Positions 1 through 9,155 of a DNA stretch of 64,000 nucleotides are shown in pieces. The stretch's first letter is position 1, and each line of letters begins with the position of its first letter. The notes beneath the pieces are model-generated. The model made no database searches, was not told where the DNA came from, and saw only the letters and a list, made by a program, of their open reading frames with translations. The position numbers were made by a program, and so were the translations under genes. Source of the DNA: Isochrysis galbana (taxonomy: Eukaryota; Haptophyta; Isochrysidales; Isochrysidaceae). Location of the stretch: NCBI GenBank assembly GCA_018136815.1, contig CM030935.1:1422204-1486203 (forward strand), read 5' to 3'.

Positions 1-22
1 AGCATGTGCAGAGACGTCGAAG

Positions 23-2425
23 ATGAGCCACGCTGTCGAAGAAGTCAAGGTTCTTACCAACAGCTTAGCCACAGCCGATGAGCAGCTGAGCAATGCACTG
101 AAGCTCGCAGCGCATGCCGCGACTTGCCATGAGAAAGCTGTGAGAGCTGAGGCGGACGTCACAAGGTTGGCAGTGCAGGCTGAGATTATACCACACTTGC
201 AACAGGCAATCCACGGTCTGCGCGCCAGCCGACGGGAGGTGGAAGTCCAAGCGGCCGCTGATGCAGCTCGTGCAGCGCGCGATGCACGAGATAAAATAGC
301 TCGCCTCAGTCTTGAGGCTTCGCTACTTGCGTCATGCTGTAGGGAAGGTGATGCAGAGAAAGCTCAGACCCAGGAGGCATTTGTAGTCGCGCTCACATCG
401 CATAGCCGAGATTGCGAGGCGCTCGAGGCAACTTTGCTCTCGCATCTGGTTGCGAGCGATGTCAGCGCTTCGTCCGACATCAAGCAGCTCTCCGACAAAT
501 TCGCATCGCAGCTGCAGTCTTGCTACGCCACCCTAGAGAAAATAGAGGCGGAGAATGCTGCAATTCGCGTTGAGTTGAGATCGGCACGTGAAGCCATGGA
601 AAGGGCGCAGAGCGAACGAGAGGAAGCGCAGGCAGTTGTAGTCTCTGCAACATCAGAAATCGAAGCAGCGAGCACTGCCTGTGCGGCCGCAGCTGAGGAT
701 GCGGCAAGGTGGAAAACCCGTTGCGAAGCAGTTGAGTCAGAGCTATCAATTTCGAGGCAGCGCATCACCAAATTAGAGGCGGAATTAGCTGCGAGTCGAG
801 ATGAAAGCGAACGTGCTGCGGGGAGAGTTGTGCATCTAGAGAAGCAGTTTCAGGACATCAATCAGTATCACCACGGGACCACGGAATGTGTACAGAGGAA
901 GGCGGGCGAGCTGGCACAGTCGATTCAATCGGGGTGCAGTGATCATGGACCATCTCCTCACGGCGTCTCGAAAGACTCCCCATCCATCACCAAGGCCTTG
1001 CTTGCAGTGGTGCAAGAAGCTTGCGAGTGGCAAGCGAGCTTCGCCGCGTCTTTTGCTTGCCAACGGCATTGTGACACAGCACCTGGGTATGAGAGGCTCC
1101 TTGAGAGCAGCGCTCACGTGGCATCGCTTGCCGATGATATTCAGGCAGATATAGCCGAACAACTGGGTGGCGCCTTAGGTGCGTTGCGGGACTCAGTGCT
1201 GATGGGAACGGTCAGCCAAGTTACGTTGCGTGATCCGGTGCTCACAGGGAATGTAGCAAGCGGCTTCGAAGGCATTGTCGCTAGTGTGCTTGATGCATTT
1301 TGTGCGCAAGGTCAGCTCATAGAACAACGCGTCCAACACGCGCTCGAATGCGCCGCCGATGACGGGGCGCTCGCTCGCCTCCAAGCAGCGCATAGCGTCA
1401 CTTCTGCTGGAGTCGAGGCGCGTGAGCTGTACGCATCGCTGGAGGTACTAGCGACAGAATTATGCGTTGCCGAAGGGAATGCTCGGGCACACATCATTGA
1501 GGAAAGGCGTGCGAAATGGGATGTGGACCTTCTTGCCAGCGAGTTGATGAACGATGACAAAGAAAGCCGCAGTGTAGAGAGAAAGGTAGAGCACAATCGA
1601 GGGTCGCACGATCCCGATCATGGTATTCATACTTTGGCAGACCCCCGCGATATTGATTTGCGAGCTGAACTGGAAGCGACGGCGCAGCGTGAGGCATGCC
1701 TACGCAGCGCTCTCTTTATGTGCATGCGCGAGAAGGAACGGTGTTCGGAGGCCTTGGAGAAAGCGCAACATCATGTTGAGAGAGCCACTGCAGCAGCTGG
1801 TGTGCGCTCCGAGCTAGAGCTGTGTATCGATCTCCTCTCACGAGAGATGGCGAACTCTGAGGCAGAGCTTCTGGTCCTTCTTCGGCAGGCGGAGCAAGCT
1901 GCCACTGAGAGCGACACGACTATCGCCAGCCTTACCGTCTCCTCCAAGAAGCTTCGTGAGCGAGGCGAGCAGCTTGAAAGAGCACGAGGCTCTGAAGCAG
2001 CGCGCGCAGTGGCGATGGAGCGCGAGATATTTTCTTTGCGTCAGTCCATGAGCGACCTTATCCAAGCACGGGATGCGGATCTGGCAAAGATCCAGCAGTA
2101 TGAGACTGTGCAAGCAGAGCACGCTGCATTGGAGCGCGTGATCATCGAGGTTCTTTCGGCGGAGCTTGTAACACTGGAGGAGCGTGTACCGAGCATCAGC
2201 AATGAGGGAGGCAGGTTTTGCGGAGAAGACGACGATTGGCACAGAACAATTATTTTGCAGGATCAGCTTGCAGCTTTGGAAAGACAACTCCATGTGCATT
2301 CGCATATCATTGAGGGTGGGGGCAGCAGCATGGCCGGCAGACTTGAGTCGCTCGGGACTCCAGCTACTCAAGTCGGTAGTTCTACCACGACTCCCAGATT
2401 GATGAGTGGACGAAATTGGAGTTAG
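23..2425 (+). CDS. Large coiled-coil protein, unknown function
   Basis: A single open frame of 800 codons. Almost the whole protein is low-complexity and helical, rich in Ala, Glu, Arg, Gln and Ser, with long stretches of heptad-like spacing (about residues 40-280 and 480-680). This fits an elongated coiled coil of the SMC, myosin-tail or centrosomal-scaffold type, but no head domain, ATPase motif or membrane segment is visible. The ATG at 23 is the first in the window, but the frame stays open upstream to position 2, so the true start and any N-terminal domain may lie outside. Codon use is smooth and no intron is needed. The gene ends in TAG and is followed by AT-richer sequence before the repeats begin. 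Family membership cannot be assigned from coiled coil alone. Confidence 0.75.
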   Translation: MSHAVEEVKVLTNSLATADEQLSNALKLAAHAATCHEKAVRAEADVTRLAVQAEIIPHLQQAIHGLRASRREVEVQAAADAARAARDARDKIARLSLEASLLASCCREGDAEKAQTQEAFVVALTSHSRDCEALEATLLSHLVASDVSASSDIKQLSDKFASQLQSCYATLEKIEAENAAIRVELRSAREAMERAQSEREEAQAVVVSATSEIEAASTACAAAAEDAARWKTRCEAVESELSISRQRITKLEAELAASRDESERAAGRVVHLEKQFQDINQYHHGTTECVQRKAGELAQSIQSGCSDHGPSPHGVSKDSPSITKALLAVVQEACEWQASFAASFACQRHCDTAPGYERLLESSAHVASLADDIQADIAEQLGGALGALRDSVLMGTVSQVTLRDPVLTGNVASGFEGIVASVLDAFCAQGQLIEQRVQHALECAADDGALARLQAAHSVTSAGVEARELYASLEVLATELCVAEGNARAHIIEERRAKWDVDLLASELMNDDKESRSVERKVEHNRGSHDPDHGIHTLADPRDIDLRAELEATAQREACLRSALFMCMREKERCSEALEKAQHHVERATAAAGVRSELELCIDLLSREMANSEAELLVLLRQAEQAATESDTTIASLTVSSKKLRERGEQLERARGSEAARAVAMEREIFSLRQSMSDLIQARDADLAKIQQYETVQAEHAALERVIIEVLSAELVTLEERVPSISNEGGRFCGEDDDWHRTIILQDQLAALERQLHVHSHIIEGGGSSMAGRLESLGTPATQVGSSTTTPRLMSGRNWS

Positions 2426-2539
2426 ATTATATTTTCCGAGTTTATTATTGGTGCTCTCGTAGCAGTAGTGTATTAGTCAATTTACTTTTGTAGTAGGGAT
2501 GCATGGGGAGGCTGTTGAACATGGGATGGTATCATAATA

Positions 2540-2705
2540 CTATTGGTATAATAGGGGTCAATTGGGGCGCAGACCGAGCACTTCCCTCCGGGGGCGGGCC
2601 GTCAGTCACCCTCACGCCCTGCCTTCTGGCATGTGCTGAGTACTCATCACCCCGACCCAGACCCACAGTGGGCGCGGGCCAGGACTCACGCTCTGAGTTT
2701 TATTA
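2540..2705 (+). repeat. Short copy of the 5'-hairpin repeat
   Basis: A hairpin (stem CTATT/AATAG, loop GGTAT, 2540-2554) is followed by GGGTCA and ATTGGGGCGC. It then matches the loci at 5989 and 8197 (CCCTGCC..TGGCATGTGCTGAG, then a CAGTGGGCGCG-like block). The ATGG of other copies reads ATTGG here. It is non-coding, and the sequence from 2426 to 2539 shows nothing else. Confidence 0.6.
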
Positions 2706-2949
2706 GTTATTAGTGAGGCCCGCATGCTGCATGGGCATGGGTCAGCACTCTTACTCACTACTCACCCTTCCTAGGGCGGTCAATCAGTGATTTATCACTA
2801 CTAGCATGTTGGGGGGCTGCATTTTCTGACCGTTCTCCCAAGCCCAAGAAAAAACTCCTAGGGAGCTCACCTGTATTATTGGAATGGCTCAAGCCTTTAG
2901 TTTTTATGATAACGCCAGACTGACTTTTGGAGGTCGCGTGCCGCTGACA

Positions 2950-3175
2950 GCTCCAGAATCTATACTATTGTAAACGGGCATATGGACATTTGATGGCTCA
3001 ACTTCATTCCGTCCCATATTCGACGGATCGCGACCTTATCTTCCCTCACTCCACCTCCTCCCCTGCCCCCCTTCATCCCTTTTTCTTCGGTTTCCGGGGT
3101 CCGGCCCTCCGGCCCTGATGCGCTACCAAGGGCCTAGTTCGGAGCGTGGGTTCTGGGCAGGCCTCTTGTGCGTCT
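2950..3175 (-). repeat. LINE-type 3' UTR copy with conserved hairpin
   Basis: Read on the minus strand this carries the 3' hairpin at 3134-3111: stem GGCCCT/AGGGCC, loop TGGTAGCGCATC. It is followed by a CCGGAAACCGAAG block and G-rich sequence like the copies at 8921, 33250 and 56394. The end near 2950 is approximate. Minus-strand ORFs across this stretch are low-complexity artefacts of GC-rich repeat. Confidence 0.6.
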
Positions 3176-3366
3176 AATTCGTGTCGCGCGGTTGTATGGG
3201 AAAGCGCGAGTGCTTTCGAGTTCCGCTCGTGGGTTCGGGGCTCGTATGTGTTTTGTGACTGCCCCCCCCCCCCCCCCCCCGGTGCTTTTTCCTGATGAGT
3301 CGCCCGACGTAGGTCGGTCCACCTCACTCGGTTTTCCCTCATTGTAACTTGTGGGAAGTTATAATC
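3176..3366 (-). repeat. Repeat body ending in a CATTGTAACTT hairpin
   Basis: On the minus strand this resembles 37083-37200 on the plus strand: shared blocks ACCGACCTAC, AACTCA/GACTCA and AAAAAGCACCGGGGGG. A hairpin with arms CATTGTAACTT and AAGTTATAAT lies at about 3340-3365. The run of about 17 C after 3260 is a likely length-variable tract. Confidence 0.45.
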
Positions 3367-3960
3367 AACTAAGTTTATACTTAGTTCGCCCATGGGGGGG
3401 CACGAGCCCCCCTCTCTCTCCACTCCTCCCCTGCCATGGGGGAGGAACCACCCACTCTCCTGGCACGCCTGATGGCTTGCCAGGAGCACACTGCCATGCT
3501 GACCCATTCCTCTCCCCACAGGCACGCCTGACTCGCCCGCCCTGGCCTGTCGTGGCCAGCCCATCCCTCTGACCAGCCACTCCTCCCCCTGGGCCCCCCT
3601 GTTCAGGACCCCCCAGCCAGCTCCAGTCGACCCGCAGGGGCTCGGAGCGCCAGCGAGGGAGAGGCAGGAGGGGCCAGGGCCATGCCCCAGCCTCACCTGC
3701 CCCCTGAGCTGCGCTCCCAGGCCCCTGCTGGCCACCTGGGGACCTGAAGAGGGGCCGCAGGCGCGCGCCATGGGCCCCCGCCGCAGGGAAGAGAGGAGGA
3801 AAAGGGAAGAGGGAGGGGAGGGGGGAGCGGCAGCTCCCCCTCCGGCAGAAACGTGTCTTCTCGCCCCGTTTGGGTAAGAGAAGACGGGGGCGCCAGAGCC
3901 AGGAGGGAAGGGCCGCGGCTCGCCGCGGCCACTCGCTCTAGCGAGGGAGATTAGCGCTTC
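3367..3960 (+). repeat. 5'-hairpin repeat, CGCC-ATGG subtype
   Basis: The hairpin AACTAAG/CTTAGTT with loop TTTATA (3367-3386) stands just before CGCCCATGG (ATG at 3392). The body matches the minus-strand copy at 52100-52589: CTCCACTCCTCCCCTGCC, GGAACCACCCAC, GCCAGGAGCACACTGCC and GCGAGGGAGAGGC. The short frame after the ATG closes after 25 codons, so it is probably not protein-coding. Adjacent ORFs are GC-rich shadows. Confidence 0.65.
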
Positions 3961-4232
3961 TGGGCTCCTATCTCACGAGTGCCCCCCCCCCCCGCGTTGC
4001 TTTTACCCGAAAGGGGTTTTCCCCCAGCGTGGACTCGAGGAGAGGACGCGCTGGGGTGCGCGGGGCCGGTGCATGCACTGGGGGGAGGACAAATATCGAG
4101 GGGAGGGGGCAGTGCCCCCACCCCCCGGTATCACTCGGACACCTGGCCCGTCAGGCATGGCGGGATTCCGGGACTGAGACGTTATGTCCAATTAGCTAGT
4201 GGGGTTGGCTAGGATATAACATTGATTATTAT

Positions 4233-4430
4233 TATTATTGTGGGAAGTTATAATGGGAGCCGGGGGTCTGCGAGGGGGGAGATTCGAAGGGGTGCAAATA
4301 CATATGTGTCTGTGGTGTCAACACTCAACACACGTCAAGGCGTACGGGCAGGTGCGCTGAGGGGTGTCGTGATAGTACCGGGCTAGTGATAGTAGTGGTA
4401 TTAACGCTCAGATGTTTTATGATTATTGTG
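4233..4430 (+). repeat. Dispersed repeat end, paired with 36870-37100
   Basis: Runs from GTGGGAAGTTATAATGG to TCAGATGTTTTATG. It is an inverted copy of 36870-37100: shared blocks GAAGGGGTGCA, GTACGGGCAGGTGCGCTGAG and GGGGTGTCGTG in the same order. The TCAGATGTTTT end resembles the tails near 9080 and 56570, so this is probably another 3' end of the same retroelement class. Confidence 0.5.
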
Positions 4431-5015
4431 GTCTTATCCTAAGGTATTTTTATCCTTGATCACCGGTCCCCGGTGTATCGTGTATCGCTTTGTGGGTCAA
4501 TAACAATGTACAATGTGTTCCACAAGCTACAAGGTGCAAGGGCCGGCTGTCCTTCTCTTCCCCTTGTGCAAGGATGGGAGAAGTAGGACTTGATTTCCCT
4601 CTCCCATCCTTCTCTTCCCTTTGTGCAGAGCGTGTGCGGCCTTAAGGCATTGGTGTTCTTTCTAAGGCATTATCACCACCAAGTTCTAATCTCGCAAAGT
4701 CTCCGCAACTTAGCTATTCTTTGCGAATTTAAACTATACTCGAACTAGCACCAGAAATTACCAGAGGTACTCGCTTTGATCGCGCGGGAAAAGAGAGAGT
4801 CAGAATCGATCGATCGGCCGAGCGAGCCGTGTTCAGCCGTGGACTGTTTCCTCTCGTCGGCACGATGGCAACCCATGCGGAAAGGAACCCCTCCACGTGC
4901 TCGTCTGCTCCGCCTGCAAATGTACCGTTCCAGCTTTCAGATGAGATGTGTGAGTAGGCACTGCCGAATCCTCCCAGGTTTGGACGTGATTGTCTGACTT
5001 CAAGTCTCTCGCTGT
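4431..5015. other. Gene-free stretch before the 5016 gene
   Basis: No repeat family or convincing ORF is seen. Two short blocks ending in CTTCTCTTCCC-like sequence (about 4550 and 4610) are similar to each other. An upstream exon of the 5016 gene could lie here: TATCAG at 5026-5031 would be a usable acceptor. Confidence 0.3.
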
Positions 5016-5851
5016 GTGCGTGAGGTATCAGATGCAAACATTCTGCGTGACCCACGGCACCACGGCTACCCCCTACTCCCTCCTGGCACCTTCCGCGACC
5101 CGCGATTCGGGGATATCTATGTAGAGATCAGAGGCCGATACGAGCGTGGTGGACGTGCTGATGGGCTAGACTGGCGTCAATCGTCAGCTGAGAATGCGCG
5201 GTTCTGTGTACTTCACGATGGCGTCACCGAACTGGGTAGAATCTACTGCACCAGGCGTACGAAGACTCATGAAGCTGAAGTGTTTCATGCTTTTGATATC
5301 TTTGAACGTTCTGCCACGGAATCTATTCAAAAGCAGCATCTCGATGGACTCGTCAGTGAGAACCTTGACCATCTCAAAGATATGTGGCGGAGTCTGGAGG
5401 CATCTGAAGTAGAGAAATTTAAGGAGCTGGCGGCGGCGGCTAACAGACGACACCGGTTGGCTTCTGCACACCCGCAGGTGATTAGTCTGACCTCTCTGCA
5501 TGCCCATCATCTCCTTGCTTGTACAGCAAGATATTTGCTCCGCCTTCCTTTTCATGTGTCATTCAGGATTTGCTTGTCCGCCATGAAATGTGGCTCGTGA
5601 GTTCAAGAGGATTGGAAAATGGTGGAGACGATGGCATGGAGATAGCAATGGCGCCCAAAAGGCTCGTGCATTACTTAGGCCATGATGCCTGGCAGCAGTT
5701 AACAGTTCCTCCTGTGCCCATCTTGCTGACCGAAAGTACTGACGGACTGTTTTGCAGCATGTTGCCATGGACAACAATCCCAACCACTCAAGCTACCACG
5801 GGGAGGGGAGCGCCGCAACTCGTTCTTGACTTTCGTGACCACATCCTATGA
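5016..5851 (+). CDS. Unknown two-exon protein
   Basis: Exon 5016-5477 joins in phase 0 to 5567-5851 across an 89-bp intron (GTGATT..CATTCAG), giving about 248 residues. I recognise no family. The first exon encodes a compact basic and aromatic region (blocks FRDPRFGDIYVEIRGRYERG and FCVLHDGVTELGRIYCTRR) and then a helical, charged stretch (KDMWRSLEASEVEKFKELAA). The second exon is tryptophan- and proline-containing and ends at TGA 5849-5851. Codon use looks like that of the neighbouring host genes. The start is uncertain, because the ATG at 5016 is only the first in frame and an upstream exon is possible. The exon pairing is my inference from splice signals and frame. Confidence 0.45.
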
Positions 5852-5988
5852 AAACAGAATACAGAATAGGCACAAGTGCAAAATAGTCTTGCACAGTATT
5901 AATCCAAGAAGCAGTATGGAAGCTTCGCTCCTCAAGGCCTGTTGTTGCGATGATGGCAAGCACCCATGCTCATGTATCACCGAGCAAC

Positions 5989-6640
5989 CTATTGCTATGA
6001 TAGGGATCAATGGGGGCGCCTCGCGCCCTCTCACCGGGTACGAACCTCTCTTCGGGGGGGGGGGGGGGGGGGGGGGGGCAGTCAAACTGACGCCATGCCC
6101 TGTGGCATGTGCTGAGCACTCATCAACACTCCCCAAACCCTTAGTGGGGGCGGGTGCCCAATCGTACTGCATCGCATATACCAGCCAGCACTCGTATTGA
6201 CATATCCCGAACTTCCGCAGATAGATCGATAGACTGGCCCCAACACATTACCAACCAAGGGAGAACACAAGACATGACCGATTGCCCGACGGCGCAGGAG
6301 GAAGTCGAGGACGGATCCATCGGGGATCGGGGCACGCTGCCTGTCACCGGAAACCCCACGCACTGAGCCCCTAGGTAGAGCACGAGAGGACGGGCCGCAA
6401 GGCAAGTGTGATGGTGTGATAAGTTATGCGGGCGCGGCTGCGAACTAGTTGAGCAGGGTTCGCGTGCGCGGCGAGGATATTAATATTAAGAAGTATTTTT
6501 TTAGATCGATAGAGACTGGCAGGGGACACCGCAAGAAACCCAGGGCCGGCGAGGTGAGCGAGGGAGAGGCGGGGAGGGCCAGGGGCGAAGCCGCAGCCTC
6601 CACTGCCCCCTAAGCTGCCTCAGCTTGCAGACAAGGCGTA
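5989..6640 (+). repeat. 5'-hairpin repeat split by a LINE 3' fragment
   Basis: The hairpin at 5989-6003 (CTATT/GATAG) precedes GGATCAATGG (ATG at 6010). The body continues to about 6237, is interrupted by a 265-bp insertion, and resumes at 6520 with CCAGGGCCGGCGAGG..GCGAGGGAGAGGC, as in 8455-8520. A run of about 28 G (6053-6079) lies inside. Both halves align in order with the copy at 8197, which shows that they were once continuous. Confidence 0.6.
6238..6502 (+). mobile_element. 5'-truncated LINE 3' end with target-site duplication
   Basis: The insertion is flanked by AGATCGATAGACTGG (6223-6237) and AGATCGATAGAGACTGG (6503-6519), a target-site duplication of about 15 bp with a 2-bp difference. 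It contains the 3' hairpin (CCCCT, loop AGGTAGAGCACG, AGAGG; about 6368-6389), then GCCGCAAGGC, a GNRA-type mini-hairpin also present at 26714-26723. It ends in GAGGATATTAATATTAAG plus a T-rich tail. No coding part remains. Confidence 0.7.
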
Positions 6641-7199
6641 TGGGTTCACGTTGACGCGCCCTCGAGGGCCCATTACAGTAGCTTGGGCTTGGGCAAGGTG
6701 TCAACCCATCTGGCCTCTCATTCTCACAAGTCACAAGTGTTGGTGTTGACGCAGGGCAAAACAAGTGTTGACACAGTGTTGACGCACTTCCTCGAGCCAA
6801 CTTTTGGAATTTTTGTACCCAGAGATGGCCATTCACGTTCGGAGACATACAAGTCGTGCACGCAAAGCACGGGCCAGTCAATAGTTCGTAGTTCGTAGTT
6901 CGTAGTTCGCCCGTATTTATAGCACAACATCCCAACATGGAGCACAAAAAGTAGTGTTTTTTTCGCGTTGACGTGCAGAATTGACGGACAGCCTCGTGTT
7001 TTCGAGCGTCTCACGTTCGATTTCGAGAGACAACCCCTAGGAGTACTTTTCTCTCGATGGTTCGATAGCCCCATATGGTAAGACTAAGACTGGTTGGCCC
7101 CAATAGAAATGGGGCACCTCCATAAAGCTCATACCTCTCTACTATCAGTATAGTAATATAACTGAGCATTAGTACCACTACTCTCACTAGCAAGGAAGG
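6641..7199. other. Gene-free stretch with a heptamer microsatellite
   Basis: Four exact copies of TAGTTCG lie at 6882-6909. The rest shows no ORF with support. From about 7110, ATAAAGCTCATACCTCT is shared with 9090-9107, so it may belong to the adjoining transposon or to a dispersed repeat. Confidence 0.4.
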
Positions 7200-7564
7200 C
7201 TACCAAGGTGTCAGCACTGGTTGACCAAGACGGCATTCCAATTTCACTTCGCTTCTTTCCCGCGAATGTTTCAGACCAAGTCACGGTCAATGAGACCTTG
7301 CAGCATGCTCCGCGGCCACGCCGAGGTACTCCACTGTATGCGGACAAAGGGTATGATTCGCACAATAACCGATGTATTGTGCGTTCTTTCGGGTACGTCG
7401 AACGCATCTCGAGAAGAAGACAGCATACTCATCGTAATGTCGTAATGTAGTGGAGAGAACATTCTCCTGGCTCGACAAATGTAGACGTCTTCTTGTCCGA
7501 TATGACTCTACGATCCTCGCATATGCAGCTTGGACATGGCTAGGGTGCATTCGACTGTTAGGTC
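7200..7564 (+). pseudogene. DDE transposase fragment (IS5/Harbinger-like)
   Basis: The translation shows LVDQDGIPISLRFFPANVSD, TPLYADKGYDSHNNR and, in a second frame, ERTFSWLDKCRRLLVRYDS and AYAAWTWLGCIRLL. These are the second-Asp region (YADKGYD) and the Glu-containing helix (VVERTFSWL) of IS5/IS4-type DDE transposases, as found in Harbinger/ISL2EU elements of eukaryotes. The N-terminal half with the first Asp is absent. The frame changes at an exact 8-bp tandem duplication (TCGTAATG at 7432-7439 and 7440-7447). No terminal inverted repeats were identified, so this is a dead fragment. Confidence 0.7.
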
Positions 7565-7639
7565 GCCGACTTCCATCGGCGTGACACGGCATATTGACGC
7601 ACGTGGCATAGCCGCGCGCAGCGCGCATGCATGCGCAAC

Positions 7640-7895
7640 GCGTACTGTACTCATCATGCGCACGGCGTGCGCCTGCCGAAACCCCGTGACGGCGTGCGGA
7701 AACTTCCATGCACAACGGCGCCCCCGCGGGGGGCCAATGCGCATCTGGCGACATGTGATTGCCACTCATCATGCGCACGGCGTGCCTGCCGAAACCCTTT
7801 ATGCGCATCCGTGACGGCGTGCGGAAACTTCCATGCACACGCACGGCGCCCCCGCGGGGGGGGGGGCCGATCCACACGAATCTGGCGAAACTCCG
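7640..7895 (+). repeat. GC-rich palindromic tandem repeat, two units
   Basis: Two units of about 115-120 bp, each with GCGCACGGCGTGCG, CTGCCGAAACCC, GACGGCGTGCGGAAACTTCC and the palindromic block GGCGCCCCCGCGGGGG, separated by ATCTGGCGACATGTGATTGC. The same array occurs at 25570-25820, and a related one lies at 17000-17265. It stands directly upstream of a truncated copy of the MGQ gene. Confidence 0.7.
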
Positions 7896-7971
7896 GGGCC
7901 CTCCTCCCAGGCTTCCTTCCCCCGCTTCACTCTCCTCTTCCTCCTCCCATAACCCTCCTCGCTCCTTCGAC

Positions 7972-8019
7972 ATGGGCCAGTACTTTGTCTTCATCGCCAA
8001 TTATGTACGAAAACGCTAA
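7972..8019 (+). pseudogene. Truncated copy of the MGQ gene start
   Basis: After the palindromic repeats and a shared C-rich leader ending CTCCTTCGAC, an ATG opens MGQYFVFIAN, matching MGQCFVYIAK at 25882. The match then breaks and the frame stops after 15 codons. The downstream sequence rejoins the family near its 3' motif at 8114, so the middle of the gene is missing here. Confidence 0.6.
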
Positions 8020-8113
8020 GCGGACACAAAACACCATTTCACTACAGACGCCCCTTCCTCCATACACCTGAGCACAGACACTTCGAAAAGAAAACAAATG
8101 GATGACAAAAAAA

Positions 8114-8141
8114 CTGGCCCTCTTTTGACGGAACGCGACTT
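8114..8141 (+). repeat. Conserved 28-bp motif (copy 1 of 4)
   Basis: Core CTCTTTTGACGGAACGCGAC, preceded by CTGGC and followed by TT. Other copies lie at 11957-11984 (-), 27468-27495 (+) and 52641-52668 (+). The flanks diverge quickly. Confidence 0.7.
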
Positions 8142-8196
8142 GAGGGGGGCGCGAGGCCCCCATTGTCCCCCACTTATAAAAGTAGGTTGCTCTCTA

Positions 8197-9090
8197 CTAT
8201 CAGTAAAACTGATAGGGTCATGGCGGGGGCCCCATGCCCCCCTTCCTCCATCGCAGACACCCCCAGGGTGGGCCTGCACACTCAACCTCAGCCCCTGCCT
8301 GCTGGCAGCAGGGGCTGAGCTGACATCACTCTGACTCTGGCCCAGACCCTCGCCGAGCGCGCGCCGCGCGCCGCACGCACTCGCCTGCACTGGCCCTCGC
8401 TCGTACTGACCCCCCCCTCCACCACTGAGCACCAGACCAGCCGAGCCGACAGGAAGGCACCCAGGGCCAGCGAGGCCAGCGAGGGAGAGGCAGGAGAGAG
8501 GAGAGGCCAGGGGCCCAGCCCCAGCCTCCACTGCCCCCTGAGCTGGCCCAGCTGGCCCTCTGGGGGGATCCGAGGGTCCCCCCAGAGGGGGGCCATGGCG
8601 CGCGCAGGCATCGCACGCCCGTAGGCCGTAGGAGAACGAAGAGAACGACGAAAAAAGCACGACAAAAAAACGACACGATCTGACACATGAAAAGGTAATA
8701 CTGACGCCTGTTTACGGTATACGGTATGTTTACAGGCCGACACCCCGAGCGACATACGAATACCGCGAAAGCGCGGCGTTACTTGAAAAAGACGCGAGAA
8801 GAGGGGGCCGAGACCTCCCAGGGGCACGAAGTGTCACATACAACAGGCGTTTATGTTTGTTTTGCCACAGGAACACCACACCAACAGGTCTGCCCCAGCC
8901 CACCCCCTGGACTTGGACTTGGCCCGTTGTAGTGCACGCGGCCCCCCCCCCCGATACCAAAGACAAAGGAATGAAGGGGGTGGTGTAAGGGAGTGAGTAA
9001 ACTGGGGTATAGGCGATGTCGTTAGTGAGTACCGTGAGTACGTGGACCTGTATCTAGCGTGAGTAGCCCGAATCTTCAGATGTTTTATTA
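8197..9090 (+). repeat. Non-autonomous LINE-like element with both end hairpins
   Basis: The 5' hairpin CTATCAGT/ACTGATAG with loop AAA (8197-8215) is followed by GGGTCATGG (ATG at 8220). The body has the family blocks TGCTGGCAGCAGGGGCTGAG and GCGAGGGAGAGGCAGG, then TCCACTGCCCCCTGAGCTGG. The 3' hairpin lies at 8921-8944 (loop TTGTAGTGCACG, partial GGCC stem) and the end is GAATCTTCAGATGTTTTATT. At about 0.9 kb it has both LINE-like ends in the same orientation but no endonuclease or RT. ORFs inside are GC-rich shadows. The two halves could also be separate insertions. Confidence 0.55.
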
Positions 9091-9155
9091 TAAAGCTCAT
9101 ACCTCTACTCTAATATTCTACACGCCCAGTAGGCGGCCTGGACCCCAAGCGACCC

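Noticed and set aside
3294-3320. CTGATGAG resembling a hammerhead ribozyme core
   Set aside because: The GAAA core and the closing stem are absent at the required distance.
3073-3771. 232-codon minus-strand ORF and several overlapping ones
   Set aside because: It spans two oppositely oriented repeat copies and a poly-C run; Gly/Pro/Arg-rich with no family signal.
8016-8827. Minus-strand ORFs of 179-214 codons
   Set aside because: They are antisense to the non-autonomous element body and explained by its GC bias.
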